Of a DNA stretch of 12,492 bases, positions 6,370-12,492 are shown in pieces; position 1 is the first letter of the stretch; every line of letters begins with the position of its first letter. A program made the position numbers and the translations under genes. The notes under the pieces are model-generated. The model did not search any database. It was not told the DNA's origin and was given only the letters and a program-made list of their open reading frames with translations. Origin of the DNA: UBA6115 sp964629345. GTDB lineage: Bacteria; Bacillota; Clostridia; Christensenellales; Aristaeellaceae. The stretch covers positions 1 to 12,492 of the forward strand of contig CAZVSG010000067.1 in the NCBI GenBank assembly GCA_964629345.1, read 5' to 3'.

Positions 6370-7656
6370 TTATGTCAGCTTCTTCCTGTATACGTTGGTC
6401 ATGCCGGCTTTCTCAACGCGGCTGCGGATGGCTTTCACGTCGGTCTCGTACAGGCCCAGTTCCTGCATGCGCTTGAAATACTGCGCGCCGGAGAAGGTGT
6501 ACTTCAGCGCGATGCCTTCTTCTGTTTCCATCATCTCGCGGACATGCGTGACAGCGTCGCCGATGGCGAGGGACTGCGGGATTGTCAGCAAGTCCTTGCC
6601 GGCAGCCCATGCAACTGCGTTGCGGCCCGCCAGAGTGCCGGTGACGATTGCTTCCGTATGGCCGACAAGCAGGCCTGCTTTCTCACCGCCGCAGAAAAGG
6701 TTGACACCGCCCGTCACTTTCAGGGTGTCGTCCCGCGGGGACAAGGCCAGGTAGCGCATCGAGTTGCCGATGCCCCCCGAGTACGGATCTTCAAACCGCG
6801 CGTTCTCAAACCCAGGGATCTTCCGGAGGATGTCCAGCGGATAATAAGGGCTCATCAGCTTGGCATGGCCGGTATCCAGCAGGACGATGTTTTCATTGAA
6901 TTCCTTGAGCGCGTATTGCTGGCAAGCCTTTGTCGCCAGCGCTGCCTCGCCTTTTCGGAGTTCGTCGGGGATCCTGACAATGCATACGCCGGTTTCGTTC
7001 AGTTTCTTCTGGATCTCTGCGGACAGCGAATCCTTGTGAAGTTTGCATGAGCCGCTCATCGCGCCGATGGAACCGTCGGCCTTTCTGCCCATTTTTTCTT
7101 GGATCCCCAGCAGGGCCGCGACACTGATCCGGTTGCCGAATGTCGGGCAGCGGAGGACGCAGCAGCAGCAGCCGTTGCCGTACTTGGTGCAGTTGCTGAT
7201 CGAACCGGCTGTGCCCGTGGTTTCCACGAACACGTCGCCTTCGATCACTTCGCCGCTGGCCAGCTTGACTCCCTTTATTCTTCCCCCCTCGGCGTCCACG
7301 CCGGTCACCCGTGCCTGCAGCAGATACTCAACGCCTTTTTTGTCCAGCAGGCGGCGGATGGAAGGCTCGATGGTCGCGATGTCGTAGAGGCTGGCATGTT
7401 TGTGGCCGGGAAACTCGATGTTCCTGTGCCTGCAGTTTTCGTCGATGACTTCAAAAACCTCACCGCCGCCCATCGCGATGGCTTCCTCAGTGGCTGTGAA
7501 CCGGCCGTTGTTGCGCATGATGCCGCCGACCAGGCCGGTGCCCAACAGCATGTCGGTGCGTTCCAGGACAACGACTTTTTCGGCCCCGGCATTTTTTGCC
7601 GCCACCGCAGCACCCACGCCAGACCAGCCACCGCCGATGATGACAACTTTGATCAT
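6370..7656 (-). CDS. FAD-dependent oxidoreductase with a Cys-Cys-Cys-Cys run, GidA/TrmFO-like superfamily
   Basis: A 428-aa flavoprotein. The N-terminal dinucleotide-binding fold has VVIIGGGWSGVGAA (4-17) with the acidic Glu32 ending strand 2 (VVVLER). The C-terminal FAD-contact segment, LFCGGEKAGLLVGHTEAIVT (320-339) followed by GTLAGRNAVAWAAGKDLL, resembles the GidA/TrmFO-type arrangement. Between them is an unusual motif, NCTKYGNGCCCCVLRCP, with Cys156, Cys163-166 and Cys170, which could bind metal or an Fe-S cluster or provide redox thiols. The ATG at 7656 was chosen because GGAGGG lies 5 nt upstream. Position inside the operon suggests oxidation or reduction of a pathway intermediate, such as an amino or 2-hydroxy acid. 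The substrate and electron acceptor are unknown. No transmembrane segment is seen, so it is probably cytosolic. Confidence 0.85.
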   Translation of the reverse strand: MIKVVIIGGGWSGVGAAVAAKNAGAEKVVVLERTDMLLGTGLVGGIMRNNGRFTATEEAIAMGGGEVFEVIDENCRHRNIEFPGHKHASLYDIATIEPSIRRLLDKKGVEYLLQARVTGVDAEGGRIKGVKLASGEVIEGDVFVETTGTAGSISNCTKYGNGCCCCVLRCPTFGNRISVAALLGIQEKMGRKADGSIGAMSGSCKLHKDSLSAEIQKKLNETGVCIVRIPDELRKGEAALATKACQQYALKEFNENIVLLDTGHAKLMSPYYPLDILRKIPGFENARFEDPYSGGIGNSMRYLALSPRDDTLKVTGGVNLFCGGEKAGLLVGHTEAIVTGTLAGRNAVAWAAGKDLLTIPQSLAIGDAVTHVREMMETEEGIALKYTFSGAQYFKRMQELGLYETDVKAIRSRVEKAGMTNVYRKKLT

Positions 7657-7864
7657 GTATTCCCTCCTACAAGTCCGGTCAATGTTTGATACAACGGGAA
7701 ACACTTCAGCCCGGGGCATTGATCCTGATACGCAAACAACCCTTGCATCGGGGAGCCCGCACGGGCGTTTGAGTCCTTACTGGTGCTGATCCTGGCTGAT
7801 ACGGATACGGGAACCGGCGCTCTGAACGCCGATTCCCGTATCGGCGGAATCACCCGACGGGGGT
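7657..7864. other. 208-nt intercistronic gap with stem-loops
   Basis: This gap separates the PLP-enzyme gene from the FAD gene, whereas other junctions in the operon are short. Besides the large stem-loop listed at 7804-7842, it contains a short palindrome, GCCCGCACGGGC (7755-7766), and a tandem GATACG duplication next to the large stem. No credible coding frame or clear promoter is seen. It probably sets the relative expression of the two operon halves. Confidence 0.5.
7804..7842 (-). other. Long intercistronic stem-loop without a T tract
   Basis: GATACGGGAA (7804-7813) pairs perfectly with TTCCCGTATC (7833-7842). After one mismatch, CGGCG pairs with CGCCG around a 7-nt loop, giving about 15 bp in all. 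On the minus strand it is followed by CGTATCAGCC rather than a T run, so it is not a standard intrinsic terminator. It starts 22 nt after the PLP-enzyme stop. An mRNA-processing or 3'-stabilising hairpin, or a Rho-related pause, is likely. The stem is certain from the sequence; its role is inferred. Confidence 0.6.
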
Positions 7865-9325
7865 TTACAGGATGCCCGCGTGATCGCAGATGATCTCCAT
7901 CAGTTTTACCAGGCACTTCAGCGCCCAGCGGGTTTCCTTCTCAAGCAGCGCGCCGTTCTCGTCCGTGGTGCCCAGGCCTGTTGAGATGTAGATGTTGCCG
8001 TCGTAGGAAATGGTGGGGATGATGCCCATCCTGGACATGCCGTTCTGGATCTGGTGAGATCCGGCGTACATATCCTCAATGGAATAGATCGGAACGCCCA
8101 TTTTTCCGTTCGCCCAGGTGCCCTCGTAATTGACCTCAACCGCGGTTGAGTTGTAGCTCTTGGTGAACTTGAAGCCGCTGAGCAGTGATTTGGGGAGCAC
8201 GGAGAACTCCTCAACGATGATGTCGTACAGGTCGTCAACGGGCTTGGTCAGGACTTCCGGATGGTCACGCAGGACTTTCAGCGCCTGGATCTGTGTGAGC
8301 AGGGCTTCCTTGCCGGGGTCAAAGCCGACGTAGGCGGCCTTGCCGTAGGATGCACCGGTGCCGTTGCGGTCGCCATGCATGCCCATGGAGCGGCGGATGT
8401 TCACCATGACGTCCGACTTGCCGATGATCAGGCCGCTGGTCTCTGCGCCGGTCGCCTTGTCCATGGAGTACACGATCGCGTCTGCGCCATTTTTGACGAT
8501 GTTGCAGCCGACAAACGGCAGACCCCAGGCATTGTCGATGACATAGGGAATGTTGTACTCCTGCGCAAGCTTGCTGATGTATTTCTGAAGCTTCGGGACG
8601 CCGTCTTCGTCATGAACGCCGTAACCATAACCGGGCGTGTCATAACCCAGGGAGACAATGCCCGTCAGGAATGCCGCGTGGATCGCCGCGGCCTTCTTCA
8701 GGTTTTCATAGGAACCCTTCGGGTCAACTTCCGTGAGCAGCGGGACCGGCCATGTCTTGATGCCGTGCACGTCGTACTTGGCGCCTGCCAGAGGCACAAC
8801 GACGACATCCGTATTGTTCTGGCGTTTTCCAAAGAAACCGAGCTCACCGGCTGTCGACCCTCTGTCGGCGATAAAGTCCTTGTACTTGGGGGGGAAGGGG
8901 CGGCCGTAGCCGGCTTGATGGTGCATGTGCTTCTCCAGCGGAGCGATGTACCTGGAGCGGTAGCAATCGCCCATGCCAAGCGCCGGCGGGGTAAACAGTG
9001 AGCCGATCGCGACCCACAGGCCGCCTTCGCAGGTGGAAACGGGGCAGCAATCATAGTCGTCGCCATAAACGTCTTTGACGATTTCGCGTTCCTGCTCAAC
9101 CAGGCCGGCCAGCGGGATGACCTTTACCGCGCCTTCTTCAGATGCCTTCATGATATCCTTGCGCAGGGGGGCGGGACAGCCGGAAACTGCGCCGGTCAGG
9201 CCGAAGGTACCCTTGCGGCTGGCCGGGAACACGCTCTCGGCGAATTTGCATGCCTCCTCGTAGATCTGAGCGGTTTCAGCCTGGAGTTTTTTGTACATCT
9301 GGAACTTGTACTTGGGTGCCGCCAT
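7865..9325 (-). CDS. PLP-dependent enzyme, fold type I, with a SelA-like lysine motif; reaction unknown
   Basis: A 486-aa protein with aminotransferase-fold hallmarks. STCEGGLW (97-104) is a plausible phosphate-binding turn, Asp264 in YVIDNAWG would bind the pyridine nitrogen, and Lys290 in YSMDKATGAETSGLIIGK is the predicted Schiff-base lysine. The S-x-D-K-x-x-G spacing and following G-x-I-x-G-K resemble SelA and related lyases, not class I-III aminotransferases. SMGMHGDRNGTGASYG follows at 313-328. Other recognisable features are CysCys at 93-94 and a His-rich patch, EKHMHH (131-136). A RidA gene immediately upstream in the operon fits a reaction that releases an enamine or imine, such as beta- or gamma-elimination, but transamination, decarboxylation or aldol cleavage cannot be excluded. 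The ATG at 9325 was chosen because AAAGGAG lies 8 nt upstream; a TTG at 9343 lies before that site. Confidence 0.78.
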   Translation of the reverse strand: MAAPKYKFQMYKKLQAETAQIYEEACKFAESVFPASRKGTFGLTGAVSGCPAPLRKDIMKASEEGAVKVIPLAGLVEQEREIVKDVYGDDYDCCPVSTCEGGLWVAIGSLFTPPALGMGDCYRSRYIAPLEKHMHHQAGYGRPFPPKYKDFIADRGSTAGELGFFGKRQNNTDVVVVPLAGAKYDVHGIKTWPVPLLTEVDPKGSYENLKKAAAIHAAFLTGIVSLGYDTPGYGYGVHDEDGVPKLQKYISKLAQEYNIPYVIDNAWGLPFVGCNIVKNGADAIVYSMDKATGAETSGLIIGKSDVMVNIRRSMGMHGDRNGTGASYGKAAYVGFDPGKEALLTQIQALKVLRDHPEVLTKPVDDLYDIIVEEFSVLPKSLLSGFKFTKSYNSTAVEVNYEGTWANGKMGVPIYSIEDMYAGSHQIQNGMSRMGIIPTISYDGNIYISTGLGTTDENGALLEKETRWALKCLVKLMEIICDHAGIL

Positions 9326-9384
9326 GTTCTTTTCTCCTTTCAATCCGGTGCGATTCTTTAGTGATAAGAGTTGGGGATCAAGAA

Positions 9385-9840
9385 TTACTTGAGCTTTACG
9401 ATCAGTTCGATTTCAACCGGCGAGTCAATGGGCAGTTCAGAGACACCCACCGCGGAGCGCGCGTGCTTGCCGGCATCGCCGAACACTTCGCCCAGGAACT
9501 CGGACGCGCCGTTGACAACCTTCGGCTGGGCGCTGAAACCGGGGGCGCTGTTGACAAAACCCACAACCTTGACGACCTGTTTGATCTCGTCCAAAGAGCC
9601 AACGACGGTCATGATGGCAGCGAGGCAGTTGATGGCGCAGATCTTTGCCGCCGCATAGGCATCTTCCAGGGTAACGTCACTGCCTACTTTCCCGGTGCAG
9701 CAGAGCTTGCCGTCGACAAGCGGAATCTGGCCCGAGGTATAGACATAGCCATCTGCTTTGACAGCCGGAACATACGCTGCCAAGGGTTTGGCAGCTGTCG
9801 GGATCTTTATCCCCATTTCCTTGAGTTTTTCTTCAACCAT
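9385..9840 (-). CDS. RidA/YjgF-family enamine/imine deaminase
   Basis: A 151-aa member of the YjgF/YER057c/UK114 family, which hydrolyses reactive 2-aminoacrylate-type enamines and imines made by PLP enzymes. Seen: AAYVPAVKADGYVYTSGQIP (21-40), GKVGSDVTLEDAYAAAKICA (50-69), FVNSAPGFSAQPKVVNGASE (95-114) and HARSAVGVSELP (126-137). The last contains Arg128, at the position of the carboxylate-binding catalytic Arg of RidA. The sequence belongs to the longer subfamily (about 150 residues, NSAP and QPKV motifs) rather than the classic 128-residue form. The ATG at 9840 was chosen because GGGAGGAG lies just upstream. It sits between the unknown 146-aa gene (45-nt gap) and the PLP-enzyme gene (59-nt gap), suggesting it clears the product of that PLP enzyme. 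Confidence 0.95.
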   Translation of the reverse strand: MVEEKLKEMGIKIPTAAKPLAAYVPAVKADGYVYTSGQIPLVDGKLCCTGKVGSDVTLEDAYAAAKICAINCLAAIMTVVGSLDEIKQVVKVVGFVNSAPGFSAQPKVVNGASEFLGEVFGDAGKHARSAVGVSELPIDSPVEIELIVKLK

Positions 9841-9885
9841 GTTTCTCCTCCCAATATTTTGTTCTTTGTATCGAAAAGTCATCTA

Positions 9886-10326
9886 TCAGGCTACAACGTG
9901 CCTGAATGTGACATTGCTGTCCAGTGTGACGCCGCGCTCAGCCCCGGTGGCGCGGTTGTCGCCGGCGATGACGATGTTTTGGTGATTGGGCATGTGGGTC
10001 TCATCAAAACCCGCGATGTGGCCGATCAGTTCCCCATCACAAAGGACTTCGTCGCCCTTGATGATGACGCCGCCTTCCAGGATCTCGACGAAGCCAAAGT
10101 AACCGACGCGGTTGACTTCCTTGTTCGGGCCGGCGGATGACTCATCGGTCATGATGAGCTCATGGATCTCATGCTTCCGAACCGCGCGGGACTGCTGCGG
10201 GATCAGCCGCAGGGAACGGTTGTCCAGGGTACACTGGAGAACAACCACCAGGCGGCTTACAATATCGGTCTTCGCGAAATAGGTGTTGTCCTTGAGCAAA
10301 CCGGCCTTGTACGGATCGACGCTCAA
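9886..10326 (-). CDS. Conserved-looking protein of unknown function, TTG start, first gene of the enzyme operon
   Basis: A 146-aa soluble protein that I do not recognise with certainty. It is rich in predicted beta strands and has no signal peptide, membrane segment or cysteine motif. Striking segments are SRAVRKHEIHELIM (46-59), VNRVGYFGFVEILEGGVIIK (71-90) and HIAGFDETHMPNHQNIVIAG (103-122); the His and acidic residues in the first and last could bind metal or a ligand. I weakly recall similar sequences catalogued as a domain of unknown function (possibly DUF6917); this needs a search. Translation probably starts at TTG 10326, with AAGGAGG 8 nt upstream; no in-frame ATG is near. As the first cistron it may be a sensor, small enzyme or lyase-like accessory. 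Typical coding content and operon position support that it is real. Confidence 0.75.
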   Translation of the reverse strand: MSVDPYKAGLLKDNTYFAKTDIVSRLVVVLQCTLDNRSLRLIPQQSRAVRKHEIHELIMTDESSAGPNKEVNRVGYFGFVEILEGGVIIKGDEVLCDGELIGHIAGFDETHMPNHQNIVIAGDNRATGAERGVTLDSNVTFRHVVA

Positions 10327-10343
10327 CCAATTTTCCTCCTTGG

Positions 10344-10360
10344 TGCATCTAGATGATGCA
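10344..10360 (-). promoter_or_regulatory. Hairpin immediately upstream of the ribosome site of the 146-aa gene
   Basis: On the minus strand TGCATC and GATGCA form a perfect 6-bp stem with a 5-nt loop. Three nt later the AAGGAGG ribosome site begins. Outer bases (CTT with AAG) could extend the stem into the ribosome site and limit translation from the TTG start. Confidence 0.5.
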
Positions 10361-10631
10361 AAGATTTCTGATATGCCGACTGCGCTGGAACGCTGCCTGC
10401 TTCCGCACCGGGACCCACAGTGGTACTGCCCTTTGCCTGTTTCGGCTGCCGGATATTGGTCCGCCGTGCAAGACAGAGTCTCCCTCAGGGCAGCGATAAA
10501 CCTGGTGATCCGTTTATCCGGGAACGCGAAACCGAGAGGCTTGCCTCCGCCAAGCCCATTTCTGCAAAGGGTTCCCCCTCAAACAACACAAATCACTGTA
10601 AATCCCACAGAGGAATGCAAAGCCCTCCAAA

Positions 10632-10645
10632 ATAGATATATCTAT
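10632..10645. promoter_or_regulatory. Perfect 14-bp AT-rich palindrome in the leader
   Basis: ATAGATATATCTAT is its own reverse complement and stands out against GC-rich surroundings. It lies about 170 nt downstream of the predicted start. As DNA it could be a dimeric regulator site; as RNA it could form a small hairpin followed by TTTT. The role is unproven. Confidence 0.4.
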
Positions 10646-10818
10646 CCGCACTGGCCGCTCCTGGTTGCAGCTTTTGCGGTAATATCCGTTCGACATTTCA
10701 CTCCTCAGGGCAAGTGCGTTCAAGATCAGCCGACCCGCTGCCTGGCAATCAAAAGCAAACCGGAAATAGGCGTCCATACCCCCTGCACCGTTAATACCAC
10801 TCTGCTTGCTTCGGGGAA

Positions 10819-10847
10819 ATTATAGCATAGCAAAAAACTGTATACAA
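10819..10847 (-). promoter_or_regulatory. Extended -10 promoter for the enzyme operon
   Basis: On the minus strand the -35 is TTGTAT (10842-10847), the spacer is 17 nt, and the -10 is a perfect TATAAT (10819-10824) preceded by TGC, an extended -10 (TGnTATAAT). The start would be near 10812. This is the best promoter upstream of the eight-gene series. Confidence 0.65.
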
Positions 10848-11102
10848 TATGACGCGGCTGAGTAAACGTTTCACAAAATGTCCTTTTTCTGCATTGAACC
10901 GCCAGTCCTGCGAAATGTCCCAAGGCACAAAGAATTGCAGGATTTCTGTCCAAATCGCAATGCTGTGCTTCCCGTTTTTTCAATCTTGGGGGGCGGAATC
11001 CTTCCGGATGGGTATTGAAGCGGCAGCAGTTATCAGGGGTCATTCCTGCAGCAGGTCTTGGCTGTAAGCGGCACGCTTCAGCAAGAAACGGCTTGCATGG
11101 CG
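10848..11102. other. Non-coding DNA in the divergent intergenic region; nothing recognised
   Basis: About 250 nt between the leftward promoter and the proposed rightward promoter. Only short, low-quality open frames occur, without ribosome sites or family resemblance. Small stems such as AAGCG/CGCTT near 11067-11079 are seen but have no clear meaning. Regulator sites may lie here. Confidence 0.4.
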
Positions 11103-11131
11103 TTGAATAGATCAGCCATCTGTGCTAACAT
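11103..11131 (+). promoter_or_regulatory. Possible promoter of the class III aminotransferase gene
   Basis: TTGAAT (11103-11108), a 17-nt spacer, and TAACAT (11126-11131) preceded by TGC (extended -10). Each box matches 4 of 6 consensus bases, so this is weaker than the leftward promoter. The start near 11138 would leave a leader of about 230 nt. Confidence 0.4.
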
Positions 11132-11147
11132 CCTGCTTGAGTTGACG

Positions 11148-11163
11148 CAGTGCATATGCGCTG
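11148..11163. promoter_or_regulatory. Dyad just downstream of the proposed rightward start
   Basis: CAGTGCATATGCGCTG is a 16-bp dyad with one asymmetric pair and a GCATATGC core. It would lie about +10 to +25 relative to the proposed start, a typical repressor position. The symmetry is seen; the function is inferred. Confidence 0.35.
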
Positions 11164-11335
11164 TCTGCACGGTCATGTCGCCGGTCTCAGTTGGTTGCAT
11201 TGATTGTCCGCAGTGGGAAGACAAGATGGAAATTGACCTGAATGGATGGAAGGCGTAAGGAAGCGGAGTCCCGGGAACACAGACACCGGGTGCGGCATTT
11301 TGGATGCTGAATCAAAAGGATATCCCTGCATTTTT

Positions 11336-11350
11336 CATCAAAATCTGATG
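11336..11350 (+). promoter_or_regulatory. Small hairpin upstream of the aminotransferase ribosome site
   Basis: CATCA (11336-11340) and TGATG (11346-11350) form a 5-bp stem with a 5-nt loop; the GAGGA ribosome site begins at 11355. The element GATGCA, then 3 nt, then AGGA also occurs before the ribosome site of the divergent 146-aa gene. A CCCGG/CCGGG stem lies further upstream (11270-11290). Confidence 0.35.
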
Positions 11351-11368
11351 CAATGAGGAATGAAAAGA

Positions 11369-12492
11369 ATGGATGAAAACAAGCATGTTCCCGCTGCGGC
11401 CCGCCGGCTGAATGAAGTTGTGGAGATGGCGGCCCCATTGTTTATCAGGGGGGAAGGCGCTCTTCTGTATGACGAACACGGGGCGGAGTATCTCAATCTG
11501 AACGAGCTCAATGCCGTTTTGGGAGAGAATAACCGGAACTATATCCGCACAATGGAACAGGCCCTGGCCTCACCTGTGACTTCGGCCGGACACAGCATAT
11601 ATAAAAGGAAACTGATCGATTACCTTTCCCAGACGACAGAGGGCGTATTCAGCGACGTACACTTTACTTCCTCAGGTTCGGAAGCCGTGGAATGGGCTGT
11701 GCGCCTGGCGCAGAAAATGACGGGCCGGTCAGAGATTGTGTGTTTCTGGCACAGCATCCATGGCCGCACCTGGATGAGCGCCGGCATGTCGGGCATACCA
11801 AGAAGAAAGTCAGGGTATGGCCCGGTCCCCGCCGGGATCGTATATGTGCCCTATCCAATCTGCGGAGTCTGCCCCTGCCATTCAATGCAGCCCGACTGCG
11901 GCCTGGCATGCATCCGCTTTTTGGAGGATACCGTACAATACGCCTCGGCCCATGATATCGCCGCCGTCATCATCGAGCCTGTGCAGGCATCCAACATTCA
12001 ATCAGTCCCCGGAGGTTACCTGAAAGCGCTGCGCGAGTGGACCCGGCAGCGGGGAATCTTTCTCATCCTTGACGAGGTCCAGTCAGGCATGGGGCGTACC
12101 GGGAAAATGTACTGCTATCAACAGGAAGGGGTCGTTCCGGACATTCTGCTGCTGGGAAAAGCCCTGGGCAGCGGGCAGCACATCGCAGCCTTGCTGCTGA
12201 GCCGGACGCCGGAGAAGCGGTTTACGCAGGCCATCGGCGGGGGCACCGGCGACTTTCCCCATGCCTGCGCGGCAGCCTGCGCGGTGTTTGAAGAACTTCT
12301 GGACAGAGGGCTTCTGGATCACGTATCTTCCGTGGGCGAATTCCTCATGGAGAGCCTGCTGGAGTTGAAACAGCTGTTCCCGAGCCAAATCCATGAGGTG
12401 CGCGGCAAAGGCCTGGCGATCGCCGTACAGTTCATCGGGGACACAACCACTTCCCGCGTTTATAAAGGGCTTGACTCGGCAAACATCCTCTA
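11369..12492 (+). CDS. Class III (ornithine/4-aminobutyrate-type) PLP aminotransferase, C-terminus cut by window edge
   Basis: The frame is open from the start to the window edge, 374 codons; family members usually have 400-450 residues, so the last 30-80 are missing. Seen: SSGSEAVEWAVRLA (101-114) for phosphate binding, IHGRTWMSAG (130-139), IIEPVQA (201-207), LILDEVQSGMGRTGKMY (232-248) with Asp235, and Schiff-base Lys264 in LLLGKALGSG. The YPICGVCPCHSMQPDCGLAC segment (162-181) matches a Cys-bearing stretch found in several 4-aminobutyrate-type members. Such enzymes move a terminal or alpha amino group to 2-oxoglutarate or pyruvate. ATG 11369 was chosen because GAGGA lies 9 nt upstream; ATG 11360 is in frame but sits directly on that site. 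It is divergent from the enzyme operon and probably part of the same pathway, either removing the omega-amino group or starting degradation. The substrate is unknown. Confidence 0.92.
   Translation, partial: MDENKHVPAAARRLNEVVEMAAPLFIRGEGALLYDEHGAEYLNLNELNAVLGENNRNYIRTMEQALASPVTSAGHSIYKRKLIDYLSQTTEGVFSDVHFTSSGSEAVEWAVRLAQKMTGRSEIVCFWHSIHGRTWMSAGMSGIPRRKSGYGPVPAGIVYVPYPICGVCPCHSMQPDCGLACIRFLEDTVQYASAHDIAAVIIEPVQASNIQSVPGGYLKALREWTRQRGIFLILDEVQSGMGRTGKMYCYQQEGVVPDILLLGKALGSGQHIAALLLSRTPEKRFTQAIGGGTGDFPHACAAACAVFEELLDRGLLDHVSSVGEFLMESLLELKQLFPSQIHEVRGKGLAIAVQFIGDTTTSRVYKGLDSANIL

Larger units (their letters stand above)
10327..10812 (-). promoter_or_regulatory. Long structured leader (about 485 nt) of the enzyme operon
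   Basis: Between the predicted transcription start near 10812 and the TTG at 10326 there is no convincing gene, but several perfect hairpin arms occur. GGCTTG/CAAGCC is at 10538-10543 and 10551-10556. GATAAAC/GTTTATC is at 10495-10501 and 10512-10518. A hairpin at the ribosome site lies at 10344-10360, and a 14-bp palindrome at 10632-10645. I looked for cobalamin, glycine, lysine, SAM, guanidine and T-box signatures and found only partial resemblances. An 87-codon minus-strand frame (10514-10777) is open, but its start has a purine run almost touching the ATG. The region is a candidate regulatory RNA of unknown type. Confidence 0.5.

Noticed and set aside
10400..10445. T-box antiterminator or glycine riboswitch
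   Set aside because: GGGCAGTACC and AGGCAAAGG are only loosely similar to T-box and glycine aptamer motifs, and the other conserved elements are absent.
10639..10670. Cobalamin riboswitch in the operon leader
   Set aside because: A CCAGGAG segment and a GCCAGTG segment resemble parts of the B12 box, but the remaining conserved core of the class is missing.
10514..10777. 87-codon minus-strand frame in the operon leader as a real gene
   Set aside because: The purine run is only about 2 nt from its ATG, and the product has no recognisable feature. It is kept only as a possible leader peptide.
10283..10825. 180-codon plus-strand open frame in the divergent region
   Set aside because: No ribosome site, an irregular amino-acid composition, no recognisable motif, and overlap with the leader and start region of the 146-aa gene.
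1..12492. Mobile elements, CRISPR arrays, tRNA or rRNA genes
   Set aside because: No transposase or integrase motif, no regularly spaced repeats, and no tRNA-like or rRNA-like segment was seen.

Overview
The window is about 12.5 kb of roughly 55-60% GC bacterial DNA. It holds a compact amino-acid catabolism cluster. Strong AGGAGG-type ribosome sites, short or overlapping gene junctions, a corrinoid-dependent enzyme related to the clostridial lysine and ornithine aminomutases, and a peptide-type ABC importer all suggest an anaerobic amino-acid fermenter. Clostridia (Oscillospiraceae-like) or Synergistota are the most likely groups; this is inferred from gene content and style, not from a marker gene.

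Layout. Ten genes lie on the minus strand and read right to left; one partial gene at the right edge reads on the plus strand. From the right: an open-ended class III aminotransferase (11369 onward, +) is separated by about 1 kb of non-coding DNA from a divergent minus-strand operon. That operon has a good promoter at 10819-10847 and a leader of about 485 nt. It then encodes an unrecognised 146-aa protein (TTG start), a RidA-family deaminase, a 486-aa PLP enzyme with a SelA-like lysine motif, a FAD oxidoreductase with a Cys4 run, an 83-aa stand-alone aminomutase dimerisation domain, a 609-aa B12-domain/TIM-barrel mutase, a P-loop NTPase and a DapA-family aldolase/lyase. The small gene, mutase and P-loop gene are joined by ATGA overlaps. 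Two strong stem-loops (7804-7842 and 6326-6356) divide the operon into segments. Downstream, a separate promoter (2017-2046) drives a DppD/OppD-type ATPase and a DppB-type permease that runs off the left edge.

Most notable content. The 609-aa protein reads as a rearranged relative of lysine 5,6-aminomutase. Its N-terminal cobalamin domain resembles the KamE beta subunit and its C-terminal barrel resembles the KamD alpha subunit, while the KamE dimerisation domain is a separate 83-aa gene just upstream. The lysine that holds PLP in KamE (11 residues after the cobalt-ligand His) is Leu here, so the enzyme is unlikely to work as a standard PLP/B12 aminomutase. Together with two PLP enzymes, RidA (which hydrolyses reactive enamines/imines), a flavoprotein and a pyruvate-aldolase-family lyase, this looks like an undescribed B12-dependent degradation pathway for an amino acid or amino-acid derivative. 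The substrate cannot be read from the sequence.

Gene calls rest on reading the translations and on remembered family motifs; no database search was possible.
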